DNA of 10,345 nucleotides. It comes from an uncultured Lachnospiraceae bacterium. GTDB lineage: Bacteria; Bacillota; Clostridia; Lachnospirales; Lachnospiraceae. Both the position numbers and the translations under genes were made by a program. The stretch lies in assembly GCA_902783095.1 (NCBI GenBank), contig CACZPX010000011.1, positions 1-10,345 of the forward strand, read 5' to 3'. The notes under the pieces were generated by a model. The model had not been told where the DNA came from. It searched no databases and saw nothing but the letters and a program-made list of their open reading frames with translations. Shown in pieces: positions 1-6,196 of this stretch (its first letter is position 1; every line of letters begins with the position of its first letter).

Positions 1-1
1 A

Positions 2-256
2 AACAGCGACGAGCTGCTGGACAAGATCATGGAGGAGGGCGTCACCGCCTTCAACACCTATAAATACGCGCAGTGCCGCAAGATCTGCCAGCGCTGCCTG
101 GACAAGAACCCGGACTACGTAAAGGCGCTCTACTACATGGCCATGGCCTACGAGGCGCAGGGCAACGACCGCAGCGCGGCCGAATACTTCCAGGAGATCG
201 TCAACCGTTTCCCGGACAGCGAGTACTACGCGCAGGCCTACCGCCGCGTCAAGTGA
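2..256 (+). CDS. TPR-repeat protein, C-terminal fragment (5' end outside window)
   Basis: The reading frame is already open at the window edge and ends at TGA 254-256, leaving 84 visible residues. They form paired amphipathic helices of the tetratricopeptide type: a helix pair around YKYAQCRKICQRCLDKNPDY, then KALYYMAMAYEAQGNDRSAAEYFQEIV with the usual small-residue pattern (A-x-A-Y-x-x-x-G) and a closing NRFPDSEYYAQAY turn-helix. TPR arrays act as protein-protein docking scaffolds; the partner cannot be read from this fragment, and any N-terminal domain lies outside the window. The protein ends directly after the last TPR helix, with no extra C-terminal domain. Its stop codon overlaps the stop of the convergent XRE regulator gene by 8 bp, with no terminator between them. 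Family assignment is fairly sure; function is unknown. Confidence 0.75.
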   Translation, partial: NSDELLDKIMEEGVTAFNTYKYAQCRKICQRCLDKNPDYVKALYYMAMAYEAQGNDRSAAEYFQEIVNRFPDSEYYAQAYRRVK

Positions 257-578
257 GATCCTGCTCCAGCAGGGTCTGGAGGATCAGCATCATCAGATCC
301 AGACCGTCGCGGTCCAGCCGGTGCAGGTGGGTGATGATGTAGCGCTCCTGCGGCGACATGGTGGAAAACGAGAGGCTGACGGGGGCCTGCCCCAGCAGAA
401 AGTCCGCGCTGACGGAGAGGGCCCGGCAGATGGCGCAGAGCGAGTCCAGCGAGGGCTTGCGCTTGCCGTTTTCGTACTGGGAATAGGCTTCCCGGGAGAT
501 GCTTAGGTGCGAGGCGACCATGCCCTGCGTCGCGCCCGTACCCATGCGGAATTCCCGCAGACGAGAGGAAAGAAACAT
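249..578 (-). CDS. XRE-family helix-turn-helix transcriptional regulator
   Basis: A 109-residue protein. Residues about 4-62 are a Cro/C1-type HTH: TQGMVASHLSIS (17-28) is the first helix of the motif, REAYSQYENGKR (29-40) the recognition helix with the family hallmark S-x-Y-E-N-G-K-R-x-P, and SLDSLCAICRALSVSADFLLG closes the domain. The last 45 residues are a helical tail that probably mediates dimerisation. The frame is open further upstream to 857, but that extension is antisense to sua5. The ATG at 578-576 is chosen because AAGGAG sits six bases before it and the HTH begins right there. It is transcribed divergently from sua5, so it may control itself and the sua5 operon (inference). No ligand or peptidase domain is present, so it is not an SOS-cleaved repressor. 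Its target and signal are unknown. Confidence 0.88.
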   Translation of the reverse strand: MFLSSRLREFRMGTGATQGMVASHLSISREAYSQYENGKRKPSLDSLCAICRALSVSADFLLGQAPVSLSFSTMSPQERYIITHLHRLDRDGLDLMMLILQTLLEQDLT

Positions 579-584
579 AACAGA

Positions 585-590
585 CTCCTT
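585..590 (-). promoter_or_regulatory. Ribosome binding site of the XRE regulator gene
   Basis: AAGGAG on the minus strand, six bases before the ATG at 578-576. It selects this start over the long upstream extension of the same frame, which runs antisense into sua5. Confidence 0.85.
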
Positions 591-596
591 GCAAAG

Positions 597-613
597 ACCG
601 GCCGCTGTCCGGT
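597..613. promoter_or_regulatory. Inverted repeat ACCGG-N7-CCGGT, candidate operator
   Basis: A perfect 5-bp inverted repeat with a 7-bp spacer lies in the leader of the XRE gene and touches the -35 box of the opposing sua5 promoter. Position and symmetry suit binding by a dimeric HTH protein such as the neighbouring XRE regulator. Five-base arms can arise by chance in GC-rich DNA, so the operator role is a guess. Confidence 0.3.
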
Positions 614-641
614 TGAATCCGGCAGGGGCGGATGATATACT
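613..641 (+). promoter_or_regulatory. Sigma-A-type promoter of the sua5 operon
   Basis: TTGAAT (613-618), 17-bp spacer, TATACT (636-641). Both boxes are one or two mismatches from consensus at optimal spacing. Transcription would be expected to begin around 647-651, at or just before the ATG at 651, which would leave sua5 with almost no leader. No Shine-Dalgarno sequence lies in the ten bases before that ATG. Confidence 0.75.
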
Positions 642-650
642 GATAGACCA

Positions 651-1703
651 ATGAAGACGCGAATCATAAAAATCGATGGAACGGACGCTGCCGACGCAGC
701 CCTTGCGGAGGCGGCGCGGATCCTGCGGGAGGGAGGCCTGGTGGCCTTTCCCACGGAGACCGTATACGGGCTCGGCGCCAACGCGCTGCTGCCCGAAGCG
801 GCGAAAAAGACCTACGCGGCGAAGGGACGCCCCTCGGACAATCCGCTGATCGTGCACATTGCGGACCGCACGGACGTCTATCGCGTGGCAGAAGACGTGG
901 GGGAGACGGCCGAGCGGCTGATGGACGCTTTCTGGCCGGGTCCCATGACGCTGGTGTTAAAGAAGGCGGCGGTCATCCCGCGGGAGACGACCGGCGGCCT
1001 GGATACCGTGGCGGTGCGGATGCCCTCGCATCCCGTCGCCAACCGGCTGATCCGGCTGGCCGGCGTGCCGGTGAGCGCGCCGAGCGCCAACCTTTCGGGG
1101 CATCCGAGCCCCACGGAGGCGCGCTTTGTGATAGAGGATCTGGACGGAAAGGTCGATATGATCATCGACGGCGGGCCGGTGCAGATCGGCCTGGAATCGA
1201 CGATCATCGATCTTACGGGTGCGGAGCCGACCATCTTACGGCCGGGGTTCATCACCCGGGCGGATCTGGAACGGGTCGCTTCGGGCGTTGCGACGGACCC
1301 TGCCATAGAGGGGCCGCCGGCAAAGGACCTTGTACCGCGGGCGCCGGGCATGAAGTACCGGCACTACGCGCCGAAGGCGGAGATGACGATCTTTCGGGGA
1401 AGTCCTGAAGCGGTGCGGCATCGGATCACAGAGGAACTGTGCACCGCAAAGAAACAGGGGCTGCGGTCCGCCGTGCTCTGCACGTCGGAACACGCCGCAT
1501 ATTATAACACAGATATACTAAAATGTGTAGGAAGTTCTGCGTCGGATGAGGAGATCGCCCGGAACCTGTACCGCTGTCTGCGGGAGTTTGACGACGAGGG
1601 CGCCCAGGTGATCTTTTCGGAGCAGTTTGACGGCGGCCGGCTGGAGGACGCGATCCAGAACCGCCTGCTAAAGGCGGCCGGCTACCGCGTGGTGACGGTG
1701 TGA
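651..1703 (+). CDS. sua5: L-threonylcarbamoyladenylate synthase, Sua5 type
   Basis: This cytosolic enzyme makes threonylcarbamoyl-AMP from threonine, bicarbonate and ATP, the first step of t6A modification of ANN-decoding tRNAs; TsaB/D/E complete it. The YrdC-like domain spans about 12-205, with GGLVAFPTETVYGLGANA (28-45), the nucleotide-binding KGRPSDNPL (58-66), SAPSANLSG (142-150) and GLESTI (180-185). The linker APGMKYRHYAP (231-241) leads into the C-terminal Sua5 domain (about 245-350), which separates Sua5 from the shorter TsaC. Length, 350 residues, is normal. The ATG at 651 fits the family N-terminus but has no ribosome binding site and lies ten bases after a -10 box, suggesting a leaderless mRNA. 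It heads the operon; its TGA overlaps the next ATG. B. subtilis ywlC is the counterpart. Confidence 0.95.
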   Translation: MKTRIIKIDGTDAADAALAEAARILREGGLVAFPTETVYGLGANALLPEAAKKTYAAKGRPSDNPLIVHIADRTDVYRVAEDVGETAERLMDAFWPGPMTLVLKKAAVIPRETTGGLDTVAVRMPSHPVANRLIRLAGVPVSAPSANLSGHPSPTEARFVIEDLDGKVDMIIDGGPVQIGLESTIIDLTGAEPTILRPGFITRADLERVASGVATDPAIEGPPAKDLVPRAPGMKYRHYAPKAEMTIFRGSPEAVRHRITEELCTAKKQGLRSAVLCTSEHAAYYNTDILKCVGSSASDEEIARNLYRCLREFDDEGAQVIFSEQFDGGRLEDAIQNRLLKAAGYRVVTV

Positions 1704-2161
1704 TGAAGGAATACCAGAAACTGATCTTTGTGGACACGGACAATACCTGCTGCAGCATCATGGCGGAAGCGGTGATGAAGAGCATCTGCAAAAACCGCCC
1801 GCTGCAGATCTGTTCCCGCGGGCTGGTGGTGCTCTTTCCGGAGCCGATCAACCCCAAGGCGACCGCCATCTTAAAGGGCGACGGGCTGGTCCCCGCCAAG
1901 ACCGGCACGGAGGAGCTTTTGCCGGAGGACGTGACGGAGGGCACGCTGGTGCTCACCATGACGGCGCTGGAAAAGAAAAAGGCGGCCGAGCGGCTGGGAC
2001 CGCACGCGGAGGTGTGCGTGCTGGGCGAGTTCACGGGCCAGGAGGGCGAGGTGGAAGAGCCGTATGGAGGCACGCTCGCCAACTACGGCGCCTGCTACGA
2101 ATATATCGACTTTCTGGTGAAAGTCGCATATGAAAAAATATACAACAGTGAGGAAGAATAA
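1703..2161 (+). CDS. YwlE-type low-molecular-weight phosphatase homologue with degenerate active site
   Basis: A 152-residue protein with the overall pattern of LMW protein phosphatases. It lies between sua5 and rpiB, where B. subtilis has ywlE, the protein-arginine phosphatase. The P-loop, normally C-T-G-N-T-C-R-S-P-M-A-E in YwlE, reads DTDNTCCSIMAE (11-22). The nucleophilic Cys is Asp11, the first Gly is Asp13 and the phosphate-binding Arg is Cys17. Asn14, Thr15 (Thr11 in YwlE, linked to arginine specificity), Cys16 and Ser18 remain. The C-terminal D-P-[FY]-G-G general-acid loop has become EPYGG (119-123). Normal catalysis therefore looks lost, yet the frame is intact and translationally coupled at both ends (TGATG before, TAATG after). 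A phosphoarginine- or phosphotyrosine-binding or regulatory role is plausible but unproven. A GTG at 1700 is an alternative start. Confidence 0.82.
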   Translation: MKEYQKLIFVDTDNTCCSIMAEAVMKSICKNRPLQICSRGLVVLFPEPINPKATAILKGDGLVPAKTGTEELLPEDVTEGTLVLTMTALEKKKAAERLGPHAEVCVLGEFTGQEGEVEEPYGGTLANYGACYEYIDFLVKVAYEKIYNSEEE

Positions 2162-2598
2162 TGGGAAAGATCGCGATCGGAAGTGACCACGGCGGCTTTG
2201 AGTTAAAGCAGATGCTGGCGGAACACCTGAAAAAGGAAGGCTATGAAGTTGTGGATTTCGGCTGTGACAGCCCGGCGTCCTGTGATTATCCGGACATCGC
2301 GCATCCGCTGGCAAAGGCGGTCGCGGCCGGCGAGTGCGCCTGCGGCATTCTGGTGTGCGGGACCGGCATCGGCATGTGCATGGCCGCCAACAAGGAGCCC
2401 GGCATCCGTGCCGCGCTGTGCGGGGACGTCTACTCCGCAAAGCTCACCAGAGAGCACAACGACGCGAACGTGCTGACGCTCGGCGCCCGCGTGGTGGGCC
2501 CCGGCCTGGCGGAGATGATCGTGGACACCTTCCTTGCCACGCCGTTTTCCGGGGATGAGCGGCACATGCGCCGCATCGGCAAGATCGAACAGAGGTAA
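2161..2598 (+). CDS. rpiB: Ribose-5-phosphate isomerase B
   Basis: It interconverts ribose 5-phosphate and ribulose 5-phosphate in the non-oxidative pentose phosphate pathway (cytosol). The 145-residue length is typical of RpiB/LacAB proteins. Visible features are the N-terminal IAIGSDHGG with Asp9-His10, DYPD (42-45) in the substrate loop, the catalytic Cys66 in VCGTGIGMCMAANK, and REHNDANVLTLGAR (97-110) with His99 and Asn100. Cys66 as the proton-transferring base marks the ribose-isomerase type; allose specificity cannot be excluded from sequence alone. The start overlaps the previous stop by one base (TAATG), and GAGGAAG just upstream serves as ribosome binding site. Placement after sua5 and the YwlE-like gene matches ywlF (rpiB) in B. 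subtilis. Confidence 0.95.
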   Translation: MGKIAIGSDHGGFELKQMLAEHLKKEGYEVVDFGCDSPASCDYPDIAHPLAKAVAAGECACGILVCGTGIGMCMAANKEPGIRAALCGDVYSAKLTREHNDANVLTLGARVVGPGLAEMIVDTFLATPFSGDERHMRRIGKIEQR

Positions 2599-2601
2599 GC
2601 C

Positions 2602-3084
2602 ATGTTCAAGCGTGAGGACTATATCTCCTGGGACGAGTACTTTATGGGGGTCGCGCTGCTTTCCGCGCAGCGGTCGAAGGATCCGAACACGCAGGTGGGC
2701 GCCTGCATCGTGAGCGCCGACAACAAGATCCTGTCCATGGGCTACAACGGCTTCCCCATCGGCTGTTCGGACGACGAGTTCCCCTGGAACCGGGAAGGCG
2801 AGCCCTACGACAACAAGTATTTCTACACGACGCACAGCGAGCTGAACGCCATCCTAAACTACCGCGGCGGCAGTCTGGACGGCAGCAAGCTCTACGTGAG
2901 TCTGTTCCCCTGCAATGAATGCGCCAAGGCCATCATTCAGGCGGGCATCAAAACGGTGATCTACGCGGACGACAAGTACGGCTTAACGCCGTCCGTGATG
3001 GCCTCCAAGCGGATGTTCCGCGCGGCGGGCGTGGAGTTTGTCCGCTACGAGCCGACCGGGAGAAAGATAGAACTGGAGCTTTAA
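2602..3084 (+). CDS. comEB: Deoxycytidylate (dCMP) deaminase, ComEB type
   Basis: A zinc enzyme that deaminates dCMP to dUMP, the substrate of thymidylate synthase. The 160 residues carry the cytidine-deaminase fold: the N-terminal SWDEYFMGVALLSAQRSKDP (9-28), TQVGACIV (30-37), GYNGFPIGCSDDEFPW (47-62), the zinc/catalytic H78-S-E80 and P103-C-N-E-C107. His78, Cys104 and Cys107 are the expected zinc ligands and Glu80 the proton shuttle. GYNGFPIGCSD is typical of dCMP deaminases rather than CMP/tRNA/riboflavin deaminases. The second position of the usual H-A-E is Ser. It starts 3 bp after rpiB, with AGAGG inside the rpiB end as ribosome binding site. ComEB is a historical competence name; no competence role is implied. 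Confidence 0.93.
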   Translation: MFKREDYISWDEYFMGVALLSAQRSKDPNTQVGACIVSADNKILSMGYNGFPIGCSDDEFPWNREGEPYDNKYFYTTHSELNAILNYRGGSLDGSKLYVSLFPCNECAKAIIQAGIKTVIYADDKYGLTPSVMASKRMFRAAGVEFVRYEPTGRKIELEL

Positions 3085-3097
3085 AGGAAGCTCAAAC

Positions 3098-3102
3098 GGG
3101 AG
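3098..3102 (+). promoter_or_regulatory. Ribosome binding site of the 845-residue anchored protein
   Basis: GGGAG six bases before ATG 3109-3111. It favours this ATG over the TTG at 3106, which is three bases nearer. The stop of the deaminase gene at 3082-3084 lies just upstream, so coupling within the operon is likely. Confidence 0.6.
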
Positions 3103-3108
3103 CATTTG

Positions 3109-5646
3109 ATGAGACCTGCAATACGCAAGATCCTGATACTGGGAGGGATCTTCCTGGTGACCCTGGGAGGCTTCCTCTTTTTTTCGACCGGCAGCGAGTC
3201 GGATGAGACGCCCTACGCCCTTCTGGAGGAGGAGCGGCTGCCGTTCGTCGCCTTTGACGTGGAGGGCGAGACGGTAAACCTACTGCCCGGCTACGTGGAG
3301 GAGATGAACGAGGGCACGCTTCTGGACTGCGTCACCCCGCTGCCCGCGGACCGGAACCTGCCCGTCGTCATAAAGACGCAGGGCAGTGCCCTGACGGCCG
3401 TCGCCTATGAGATCCGGCGGACCGGGGACCGCGGTCTGATCGAACAGGGGTCTTTAAGCGGCTGGGACGCGGACGGCGAAACGGTGCGGGCCAGCATCCC
3501 GGTCAAGGATCTGATCGATAAGGGGACGGAATATGAACTGATCGTGAAGCTGACCACCGAGCACCATCCCTCGGTCAGCTACTATTCGCGCATCCTCTGG
3601 GACGAGGATTTAAAGACGGAAAAGATGATGGACTACGTGACGGATTTTCACACCGCCACCTTTTCCGCCTCCGCCGCGGAGAAATACGCGATCAACTGGG
3701 AAGTGGACAACACCGTGGACAACGATTCGCTGGCGTACGTGAACATCCACTCCAATTTCCGCCAGCTCACCTACCGCGACCTAAAGCCGCGGGAGACCGG
3801 CGCGCCGGAGATCTGCATTCTGGAGATGGACCGGCTGTTCGGCTCGTTTCTGGTGCGCAGCACGCTCACGGCGGCGTCGGAAGACGGTACGGAGCAGACC
3901 TACCGGGTGGAAGAATTCTTCTGCCTGCAGTGGTCGGACCAGCGCAACGCGCAGAACACCACGCCGTTCTATCTGATGGCTTACGAGCGCCGCATGGCGC
4001 AGGACTTTTCGGCCGGGCAGGAATCCCTAAGCGGCCGGGGGATCCACTTTGGCATCGTCGGGGCACAGGACGTGGCGGTCACGCCGTCCGCGAACAAAAA
4101 TTGGTACGCGTTCACGCAGGGCGGCGCGCTCTGGCTGTTTGACAAGGCGGAAGCGGAATACACGGAACTCTTTACGCTGCACACGGACGGGGAGGCCCGC
4201 TACAACGACGACTACCGGATCAAAGTGCTGGAGACGGCGGACAGCGGCGACGTGACGTTTCTGGCCTACGGCTATATGAACCGCGGCCCGCACGAGGGCA
4301 TGACGGGCGTGTCGGTGTATCAGTACCGGCGCGAGACCAACGATCTGACGGAGCTTAAGTTCATCCGCTCGGAAAACGGCGCCGGACAGGTGCAGCAGGA
4401 GATCGAGACGCTGGCCGCCAGGCACGGCTCAAGACTGTATTTCCTGCTGGACAATACGGTCTTCGTGCTGACGGACAACGGCGGTGAGCTGCTGCGCATG
4501 GTAGAGAGCGCCGCAAGGCACAGCCTGCGCGTCAACGACGCACAGACCGCCATCGCCTGGACGCAGGGCGGCAGCGCGCTGCAGGCGGAGAGCGTACAGC
4601 TGATGTACCTGGAGAGCGGGCGCACGCAGACCATCTCGGCCAGGGACGGCGACTATCTGCAGGCGCACGGCTTTATCGACACGGACTTTGTGGTGACGGC
4701 GGGCAGGCCGCAGGACATCCGGCCGTCCGGGCTGGAACGGACCTACCCCTGCTACGCACTGGTGATCAACACCCAGGACGGCACAGAAGCCGCGCGCTAC
4801 CAGTACGACGGGATCTACATCACCGGCGTATCCGTGGGGCAGGGCCAGGTGGTGATCGAGCGGGCCCAGTCCGCCGGCGGCGTGCTCACGCCCATGGAGG
4901 ACGACGTGCTGCTGCAGAACGCCGGCGTGCAGAAGGCAGACGGCGTAAGTCTGAAGTTTGAAAAGCAGGAGATCCGGTTAAAGACCGGGCTGCTGGTGCT
5001 GGACGGGCTGGAAAAGGACGTAAAGGCCGGCCGCAGCCTGCCCAAGGGCATCTCCTACTACGCGGGCGAGGAACGCGCGGCGCTGGAGGACAGCGCGCCG
5101 GCGCGCTATTACGCCTGGGCGCAGGGGACCCTGCAGGGGATCTACGACGAGGCCGGCCCCGCGATCGCTGCCGTCTATGAAGGGATGGGCAGTGTTTCGG
5201 ACGAGACCGGGACCCGGATCTGGCACCGCACGGCCAAAGAACCCGCCCGCATGACCATTTCCATACCGGCAGCGGCCGGCGGCGACGAAGCCGGCACGCT
5301 GACGGGACTTTTGGATACGGTCTTCCGGCTGGAGGGCGCGGAGGCAAACGCCGCGGCGCTGGCAGCGGAAGGCTTAAGCGCCGGTGAGATGCTGGCAGAG
5401 GGCCTAAACAGGCGGACGGTCAGCCTGGAAGGCTGCCTGGTAAAGCAGCTGTATCTCTTTCTGGCAAAGGGGACGCCCGTGCTGGCCCTAAACGGCGACG
5501 GCGCCCCGGTGCTGATCATCGGGTACGACGCGAGCAATATCCTGCTGTATAACCCGTCCGGCGGCGCAGCCGTGCGCGTGGGCGCGGAGGTGGCGCAGAA
5601 GGAGTTTGAAAAGAGCGGGAGCGTGTTCTTGACGTATCTGAAATAA
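3109..5646 (+). CDS. Large membrane-anchored extracytoplasmic protein with degenerate C39-peptidase-like C-terminus
   Basis: An 845-residue protein that I cannot name. RPAIRK followed by a hydrophobic run (about 8-27) forms an N-terminal signal anchor, placing the rest outside the cell; there is no lipobox Cys. Residues about 40-260 are beta-rich. About 305-640 contains recurring strand motifs (NWYAFTQGGALWLFDK, RLYFLLDNTVFVLT) that suggest a beta-propeller. The last 120 residues resemble a C39/papain-like fold: TGLLDTVFRLEG, a helix leading to LAKGTPVLAL, then GAPVLIIGYDASNILLYNP (798-816). In active C39-like domains a Cys precedes the first helix and a His precedes the V-x-x-x-G-Y-D strand; here those places are DEAG and GAP, so proteolysis looks lost. 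Fourth gene after sua5 and 24 bp after the deaminase. A surface or envelope-binding role is the best guess. Confidence 0.72.
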   Translation: MRPAIRKILILGGIFLVTLGGFLFFSTGSESDETPYALLEEERLPFVAFDVEGETVNLLPGYVEEMNEGTLLDCVTPLPADRNLPVVIKTQGSALTAVAYEIRRTGDRGLIEQGSLSGWDADGETVRASIPVKDLIDKGTEYELIVKLTTEHHPSVSYYSRILWDEDLKTEKMMDYVTDFHTATFSASAAEKYAINWEVDNTVDNDSLAYVNIHSNFRQLTYRDLKPRETGAPEICILEMDRLFGSFLVRSTLTAASEDGTEQTYRVEEFFCLQWSDQRNAQNTTPFYLMAYERRMAQDFSAGQESLSGRGIHFGIVGAQDVAVTPSANKNWYAFTQGGALWLFDKAEAEYTELFTLHTDGEARYNDDYRIKVLETADSGDVTFLAYGYMNRGPHEGMTGVSVYQYRRETNDLTELKFIRSENGAGQVQQEIETLAARHGSRLYFLLDNTVFVLTDNGGELLRMVESAARHSLRVNDAQTAIAWTQGGSALQAESVQLMYLESGRTQTISARDGDYLQAHGFIDTDFVVTAGRPQDIRPSGLERTYPCYALVINTQDGTEAARYQYDGIYITGVSVGQGQVVIERAQSAGGVLTPMEDDVLLQNAGVQKADGVSLKFEKQEIRLKTGLLVLDGLEKDVKAGRSLPKGISYYAGEERAALEDSAPARYYAWAQGTLQGIYDEAGPAIAAVYEGMGSVSDETGTRIWHRTAKEPARMTISIPAAAGGDEAGTLTGLLDTVFRLEGAEANAAALAAEGLSAGEMLAEGLNRRTVSLEGCLVKQLYLFLAKGTPVLALNGDGAPVLIIGYDASNILLYNPSGGAAVRVGAEVAQKEFEKSGSVFLTYLK

Positions 5647-5656
5647 GGATAGCGCC

Positions 5657-6142
5657 ATGAAAGAAGAGCTGAAAGTCTATCTGAAGGCAAGTTTTTTTGC
5701 CTGTATCAGGTGGGCGCTCATAGGGGCGGTGGGCCTCACCATCCTTCTGGGCGTTCTGGATTCCTTTGTTATGGGAAAGATCCTGGCGTATCAGTTTTTC
5801 GAAAGGGCCCTGGACTGTTTTGCCGTCCTGTATACTTTTGATATAGCCCCATGCGACTATAACAGGATAAAGGGAAAAACGATGTCGGAACACGTCCGGA
5901 AAGCCATTCCCTCCGCGCTGGTCCGGGCAGCGGCGGCAACCGTGGCGCTTTCGATCCAGAGTCTGCTCACGTACTTCAGGTGGGGGGCCGCCTTTACGGA
6001 TACGTTCCCGGCAGTGGCGTTCATCCTTCGCGTGGCAATTTTTTATGGCATGAGCTTCGGTCTCTCGTTTTTGGGAGAGCTGGTTCAGTACCATATCCTC
6101 GAGATGATAGAGGAAAAGAAAAAGCCGAAAGCAAAAGAATAG
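5657..6142 (+). CDS. Small polytopic membrane protein, family not recognised
   Basis: A 161-residue protein with a hydrophobic segment at about 12-35, weaker ones at about 44-62 and 86-108, and a long hydrophobic stretch at about 116-147. This fits three or four membrane passes. The C-terminal tail is strongly basic (EEKKKPKAKE), probably cytoplasmic. Between segments it has a charged loop CDYNRIKGKTMSEHVRKAIP. No enzymatic motif is visible. It begins 10 bp after the large anchored protein with AAGGAT as ribosome binding site, so the two are probably co-expressed and might interact. Its base composition looks closer to even than the clearly GC-rich genes around it, with more TTT, ATA and GAA codons, hinting at a different history. 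It is the last gene before the hairpin terminator. The coding call is firm; the function is unknown. Confidence 0.75.
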   Translation: MKEELKVYLKASFFACIRWALIGAVGLTILLGVLDSFVMGKILAYQFFERALDCFAVLYTFDIAPCDYNRIKGKTMSEHVRKAIPSALVRAAAATVALSIQSLLTYFRWGAAFTDTFPAVAFILRVAIFYGMSFGLSFLGELVQYHILEMIEEKKKPKAKE

Positions 6143-6153
6143 GAAAACGTTTT

Positions 6154-6196
6154 TGCGGGGGAAGCGGCAAACGCGGCCCCCGCATCGTCATTTTTT
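6154..6196 (+). terminator. Intrinsic terminator at the end of the sua5 operon
   Basis: TGCGGGGG (6154-6161) pairs perfectly with CCCCCGCA (6177-6184), leaving a 15-base loop. Six bases later comes T6 (6191-6196). The delayed T run makes it less than ideal. The opposite strand has A5-CG-T4 after the stem, so it could also act on transcripts of the convergent MFS gene, whose stop codon (6190-6188) lies four bases outside the stem. Confidence 0.6.

Noticed and set aside
579..857. 93-residue N-terminal extension of the XRE gene
   Set aside because: It is antisense to sua5, has no domain similarity, and a strong AAGGAG sits directly before the ATG at 578.
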